A stretch of 8,901 nucleotides of DNA, taken from positions 1-8,901 of the forward strand of contig DRJW01000426.1 of the NCBI GenBank assembly GCA_011052055.1, written 5' to 3'. The stretch's first letter is position 1; each line of letters opens with the position of its first letter. A program made the position numbers and the translations under genes. The notes beneath the pieces are model-generated. The model did not search any database and had not been told where the DNA came from. It saw only the letters and a program-made list of their open reading frames with translations. Positions 6,742 through 8,901 of the stretch are shown piece by piece. This stretch comes from Nitrospirota bacterium. Its GTDB lineage: Bacteria; Nitrospinota_A; UBA7883.

Positions 6742-6774
6742 GCGGTCCAGCCTTTACCTGCAAGGCTGGATCGC
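6742..6774. repeat. 13-bp stem-loop upstream of the ECF sigma gene
   Basis: GCGGTCCAGCCTT (6742-6754) pairs with AAGGCTGGATCGC (6762-6774) through twelve Watson-Crick pairs and one G-T, around a 7-base loop TACCTGC. No T-run follows on either strand, so it is not an ordinary intrinsic terminator. It may be a structured leader element, the core of a small RNA or a protein-binding palindrome. Confidence 0.6.
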
Positions 6775-6878
6775 CCCATATTAAAGAAACAGCGGTTGCG
6801 CTGTAAGAGTTTATAATAAACAGATGGTTTGGATGATGTCGATTTTAACAAAATATCTATTTTTATTATTGAGCGCCA

Positions 6879-7406
6879 ATGAGTCGTTTTGAAGAGCTGG
6901 CGACGCCGCATATCGGGGTTCTTTACAGGATGGCTTTTCATCTAAGCGGCAATAAAGAAGACGCGGAAGACCTGGTGCAGGATGTTTTTATAAAGGCGCA
7001 AAAATCTTTTCACACACTAAGAGAAAACAGTAAATGCAAGTCGTGGCTCTGTTCGATTTTATACCGCCAGTTTGTGGACGGATACAGGAAGCGAAGATAT
7101 TTCGTGGAGCTAAAAGATGTGGCGTCCCCACCTGTCGAAGAGGAGCAGAGCGTTTGGCCGGAGAAAATCACGCCAGCCGACCTTTCCGACTGCATGAACA
7201 ACCTAGACCCGAAGTACCGCATGCCGCTGGTCGCGCATTTTCTTTCCGGCCTTAGTTACAAAGAAATCGCCAAATCTCTGGAGATGCCGATCGGAACTGT
7301 GATGAGCAGAATTCACAGGGCTAAAAACCTTATGCGCGGCAAATTATCCGGTTTGCGTAAGGAGAAGCCTTTGCGGATAGTAAAAGGAGGCCTGCATGGA
7401 TTGTAA
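6879..7406 (+). CDS. ECF-family (group IV) RNA polymerase sigma factor, RpoE-like
   Basis: The 175-residue protein has the two-domain layout of extracytoplasmic-function sigma factors, which direct RNA polymerase to stress promoters. Region 2 spans about residues 8-75, with DAEDLVQDVFIKAQKSF at 28-44 (region 2.2, core binding) and WLCSILYRQFVDGYRKRR at 56-73. Region 4 spans about 105-157, with LDPKYRMPLVAHFLSGLSYKEIA and the helix-turn-helix ending IGTVMSRIHRAKNLMRG, which reads the -35 element. The ATG at 6879 is the first possible start, because an in-frame TGA lies at 6870-6872. Its ribosome site is weak (GAG at 6871). The gene overlaps the anti-sigma gene by 11 bases, so the two are made from one message and probably coupled. 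ECF factors usually switch on their own promoter, but no ECF-type promoter could be confidently marked upstream. Confidence 0.93.
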   Translation: MSRFEELATPHIGVLYRMAFHLSGNKEDAEDLVQDVFIKAQKSFHTLRENSKCKSWLCSILYRQFVDGYRKRRYFVELKDVASPPVEEEQSVWPEKITPADLSDCMNNLDPKYRMPLVAHFLSGLSYKEIAKSLEMPIGTVMSRIHRAKNLMRGKLSGLRKEKPLRIVKGGLHGL

Positions 7407-8145
7407 ACAGTTTGCCGAGCCGCTGGAGATGGCGCCCTCTGAAAATAGCGGAGACTCGTATTACGCCGAGGCTCTTTTACACGCCGAAAACTGCCCCGTG
7501 TGCCGGTTAAAACTCGCCAACAGGCTAAAGAGTGAGCGGGCGATAGGCGCGATGATGGAGAGTATGGCGCCGGTTCCCGATTCTATCCATGACAAGGTGA
7601 TAGACCAGATCCGAAGCCCGAAGATTTTCAAGAAGAGTAGAAACTTTTTCCTGGCCACAGCCGCTTCTATATTATTATTGGCCGGGCTTTCGTATCCAGC
7701 TTTAAATTACTGGAAATCCCAGCAACAGGTGGCGGCTGTCAAGCAATTGTGCCTCCTGTCGATACGCAACCATGAAATCACTCCCAGTCCTGAGTATGTG
7801 GCCGATAACAGCCAGGAGGTCTCATCATGGCTCTCCAACAGGCTCGGACACCTTGTCAAGTTTCCAAACGCTTTAAAAGTGAACGACACGAGCTTTAAAG
7901 CAAGACGGGCCGTCTTGGGCGAGCATACCGTCGCCGCGATGGAGTTTACCATCAATGGAAAAAGAAGCACCCTGTTCTCGTACTATCCGAAGCAGTATAA
8001 CGTCGAGGGAGTTGTCGAGGCGCCGATGTTCGAAATGGGCTACACGGTCGCTTTCTGGAGCGAGCAGGGCCTCGGTTTCGGCCTGGTCTCCGAAGCGACC
8101 CCTGAAAAAGTAAACGCCGTTTTCAAAAAACGGCTCAGTCTGTAG
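7396..8145 (+). CDS. Membrane-anchored anti-sigma factor with zinc-type (ZAS) domain
   Basis: The 249-residue protein is the likely partner that holds the ECF sigma factor inactive at the inner membrane. The cytoplasmic N-terminus carries the ZAS signature HxxxCxxC (H29, C33, C36), with a further C3. A single membrane helix covers about residues 83-100, after the basic stop RSPKIFKKSR. The remaining 145 or so residues would be periplasmic and form a compact domain with strand-like runs (FKARRAVLGEHTVAAMEFTINGKRSTLFSYYP, here 168-198), probably the stress or ligand sensor. The ATG at 7396 has a strong AGGAGG at 7385-7390, five bases upstream and inside the sigma gene. The HxxxCxxC motif can be redox-sensitive in relatives such as RsrA; whether this one is redox or envelope controlled is unknown. 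No clear terminator follows. Confidence 0.88.
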   Translation: MDCKQFAEPLEMAPSENSGDSYYAEALLHAENCPVCRLKLANRLKSERAIGAMMESMAPVPDSIHDKVIDQIRSPKIFKKSRNFFLATAASILLLAGLSYPALNYWKSQQQVAAVKQLCLLSIRNHEITPSPEYVADNSQEVSSWLSNRLGHLVKFPNALKVNDTSFKARRAVLGEHTVAAMEFTINGKRSTLFSYYPKQYNVEGVVEAPMFEMGYTVAFWSEQGLGFGLVSEATPEKVNAVFKKRLSL

Positions 8146-8229
8146 AGGTGCCCTAGAGTAAACCGCGAAAGCGATTCACCCTCGATTGCCTGATTTTCCT
8201 CTCTTTACCCTTTGACGGGGGCCTCCTAG

Positions 8230-8250
8230 ATTCCGGCTCAAGGCCGGAAT
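8230..8250. repeat. REP-like palindrome ATTCCGGC/GCCGGAAT
   Basis: A perfect 8-bp stem, ATTCCGGC (8230-8237) with GCCGGAAT (8243-8250), closes the loop TCAAG and is followed by GACAT. The wording (ATTCCGGC, loop, GCCGGAATGAC) is typical of dispersed intergenic palindromes in many proteobacterial genomes, so further copies elsewhere in this genome are expected. Confidence 0.7.
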
Positions 8251-8279
8251 GACATTATTCGTACTATAAGGCATGACAT

Positions 8280-8300
8280 TGTGTGGCGCATTGCCTCACA
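8280..8300. repeat. Imperfect inverted repeat TGTGTGGC/GCCTCACA
   Basis: TGTGTGGC (8280-8287) pairs with GCCTCACA (8293-8300) with one T-T mismatch around the loop GCATT, giving seven pairs. It lies just before the next palindrome. Confidence 0.45.
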
Positions 8301-8308
8301 TTTTGCCG

Positions 8309-8332
8309 TCCTGAGCCCTTCGAAGCTCAGGA
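8309..8332. repeat. REP-like palindrome TCCTGAGC/GCTCAGGA
   Basis: TCCTGAGC (8309-8316) pairs perfectly with GCTCAGGA (8325-8332) around CCTTCGAA. Sequences of the form CCTGAGC..TTCGAAG are frequent dispersed repeats in bacterial genomes. No T-run follows. Confidence 0.6.
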
Positions 8333-8365
8333 TAAAGTCTCCGAAAGATCTTGCCTTTTTCTTTT

Positions 8366-8420
8366 GAACACCACCCCGTTACGGCTATGGCCCAGCCATC
8401 CCCTCCTCGGTAAGGAGGGG
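8366..8420 (+). repeat. GAACACC element, copy A
   Basis: The order is GAACACC (8366-8372), ACCCCG, CGG-containing spacer, a 5-bp stem ATGGC/GCCAT with loop CCA (8387-8399), then an 8-bp stem CCCCTCCT/AGGAGGGG with loop CGGTA (8400-8420). Copies B and C share the opening heptamer and the C-rich closing hairpin. Confidence 0.6.
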
Positions 8421-8466
8421 CAAGGTTTTGTGTGAAAGCTCCCCAGCAAAGAAAACAAGAAGATTT

Positions 8467-8513
8467 CTCCCCCTTTAGGAGGGGGAGTGGTCTGTAAGAC
8501 CGAGGGGGTGTTC
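8467..8513 (-). repeat. GAACACC element, copy B (opposite orientation)
   Basis: Read on the minus strand from 8513: GAACACC (8513-8507), CCCTC, a 5-bp stem GGTCT/AGACC with loop TAC (8501-8489), then the C-rich hairpin CTCCCCC/GGGGGAG (8487-8467). This is the layout of copy A, but the small stem has different bases that still pair. Confidence 0.6.
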
Positions 8514-8533
8514 TATTTTTCTTATCTTATTAT

Positions 8534-8558
8534 GAACACCTCCCCTCAAGGGAGGGGA
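8534..8558 (+). repeat. GAACACC element, copy C (short form)
   Basis: GAACACC (8534-8540) is followed directly by TCCCCTC/GAGGGGA with loop AAGG (8541-8558). The small middle stem of copies A and B is missing. Copies B and C face each other with a 20-base A/T-rich gap, so 8504-8513 can also pair with 8534-8543 (nine Watson-Crick pairs and one G-T). Confidence 0.55.
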
Positions 8559-8571
8559 AATTTTCTACGCA

Positions 8572-8600
8572 CTTGATAGCCATGATTCAGGCTGTATAAT
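8572..8600 (+). promoter_or_regulatory. Sigma70-type promoter with operator-like inverted repeat over the -10
   Basis: TTGATA (8572-8577) and a perfect TATAAT (8595-8600) are spaced by 17 bases, the optimum. The start would be near 8607, about 31 bases before the ATG at 8638. The -10 box sits exactly between GGCTG (8590-8594) and CAGCC (8601-8605), a 5-bp inverted repeat that could bind a repressor. The operator role is inferred. Confidence 0.7.
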
Positions 8601-8637
8601 CAGCCGTTATCACAAGTAATAAAGGCCAGGTATAATT

Positions 8638-8901
8638 ATGGAGAATCCACGGTGCTCTTATCGTCATTCTGGATTTTATGGCCCATACAATTCAAACTCG
8701 TTCAGCGCTTTCACCAGTGACAACCTCCACAACGGCTCTGACCAGTGCTGGATGGAGGGGGAGCATGTAGGTAATTTCGGTACTGAAGACGAGCCTGAGT
8801 ATTTTTGTATCTTCCACGCCCCGGAAGACAAGGAGCCGCCACCAGGGTTTTCGAAGGATGAGCGCGAAGCCAGCCAGCCGGGTGTGTTAAAAGAGCTTTT
8901 A
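8638..8901 (+). CDS. Unrecognised protein with N-terminal Cys/His motifs, first 88 residues, 3' end outside the window
   Basis: The frame runs open from ATG 8638 to the last base, so at least 88 residues are encoded and the rest lies to the right. AGG at 8628-8630 is 7 bases before the ATG, and a good promoter lies upstream. The fragment has no signal peptide or membrane helix. It carries possible metal ligands: C6 and H10 (CSYRH), C37, and C57 with H60 in YFCIFHAPEDKE. A similar CIFHAP-like knuckle near the N-terminus is, as I recall, seen in some pentapeptide-repeat and other modular proteins, but no pentapeptide repeats are visible in this part. The acidic, proline-containing stretch at 61-80 may be a linker to the main domain. 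The function is not assigned. Confidence 0.7.
   Translation, partial: MENPRCSYRHSGFYGPYNSNSFSAFTSDNLHNGSDQCWMEGEHVGNFGTEDEPEYFCIFHAPEDKEPPPGFSKDEREASQPGVLKELL

Larger units (their letters stand above)
6383..6878. other. Divergent intergenic region of about 500 bases, structured, no convincing gene
   Basis: This region lies between the 5' ends of the kinase gene (leftward) and the ECF sigma gene (rightward), so it must hold both promoters. Its ends are A+T-rich, but about 6505-6550 is markedly G+C-rich. Hairpins lie at 6683-6710 and 6742-6774, and a 6-bp hairpin ACAGCG/CGCTGT at 6789-6804. TTATC-A-GATAA (6411-6421) is a small palindrome near the kinase start. TATAAT at 6812-6817 could be the -10 of the sigma gene, but no matching -35 is evident. 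A minus-strand frame at 6448-6624 (58 codons) has no normal start or ribosome site and is not called a gene. Confidence 0.5.
8146..8571. other. Non-coding region filled with REP-like palindromes
   Basis: About 490 bases separate the anti-sigma stop from the last gene. No coding frame is persuasive. The stretch carries at least six hairpin-forming elements, listed separately, and a mini-hairpin CGCGAAAGCG at 8164-8173. It looks like a landing site or nursery for small non-autonomous repeats. No RAYT transposase or insertion sequence is present in the window. Confidence 0.7.

Noticed and set aside
6240..6806. Plus-strand open frame of 188 codons across the kinase 5' end and intergenic region
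   Set aside because: It runs antisense through the kinase N-terminus, has no ribosome site and no recognisable domain; it is a shadow frame.
8164..8173. CGCGAAAGCG mini-hairpin after the anti-sigma gene as a terminator
   Set aside because: The GCGAAAGC fold is stable but the stem is only 3-4 bp and no T-run follows.

Overview
This is an 8.9 kb piece of a bacterial chromosome, probably from a Gram-negative, deltaproteobacterium- or Nitrospinota-like lineage. That guess rests on moderate base composition, an ECF sigma/anti-sigma pair with a periplasmic domain, a large hybrid histidine kinase with a periplasmic sensor, and an intergenic region packed with REP-like palindromes. Taxonomy cannot be fixed from the sequence alone. 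The window holds eight protein-coding genes plus one more entering at the right edge. No rRNA, tRNA, transposase or CRISPR array was seen.

Left part (1-2100): the 3' end of a type I-F cas3 gene (helicase C-terminal half) enters from the left edge. It is the last recognisable cas gene; no csy1-csy4 and no repeat-spacer array follow. Forty bases beyond its stop, and convergent with it, is a complete VapBC toxin-antitoxin operon (AbrB-type antitoxin, PIN-domain RNase toxin, GTGA overlap). Its promoter region carries a direct repeat that looks like an operator.

Middle part (2100-6400): after about 360 bases without a gene comes a small single-RRM RNA-binding protein. It has its own sigma70-type promoter, a leader of about 125 nt and a textbook intrinsic terminator. 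Next are a class I PLP-dependent aminotransferase and, convergent with it with only 4 bases between the stops, a 765-residue membrane-bound hybrid histidine kinase (periplasmic helical sensor, HAMP, PAS, HisKA, HATPase, receiver).

Right part (6372-8901): a structured intergenic region of about 500 bases separates the kinase gene from a divergent two-gene operon for an ECF sigma factor and its zinc-type membrane anti-sigma factor. Downstream, about 490 bases are filled with hairpin repeats. Three of them are variants of one element starting GAACACC, and two of those keep the same small stem with different base pairs. The window ends in the first 88 codons of an unrecognised Cys/His-containing protein behind a good sigma70-type promoter whose -10 box lies inside an inverted repeat.

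The genes look like separate transcription units rather than one pathway. Two cell-surface signalling systems (the kinase and the ECF/anti-sigma pair) share one regulatory intergenic region, and a defence locus with an adjoining toxin-antitoxin module ends at the left. No wholly new system is evident. The best leads are the end of the I-F locus, the structured intergenic region, the covarying GAACACC repeat family and the RRM leader.
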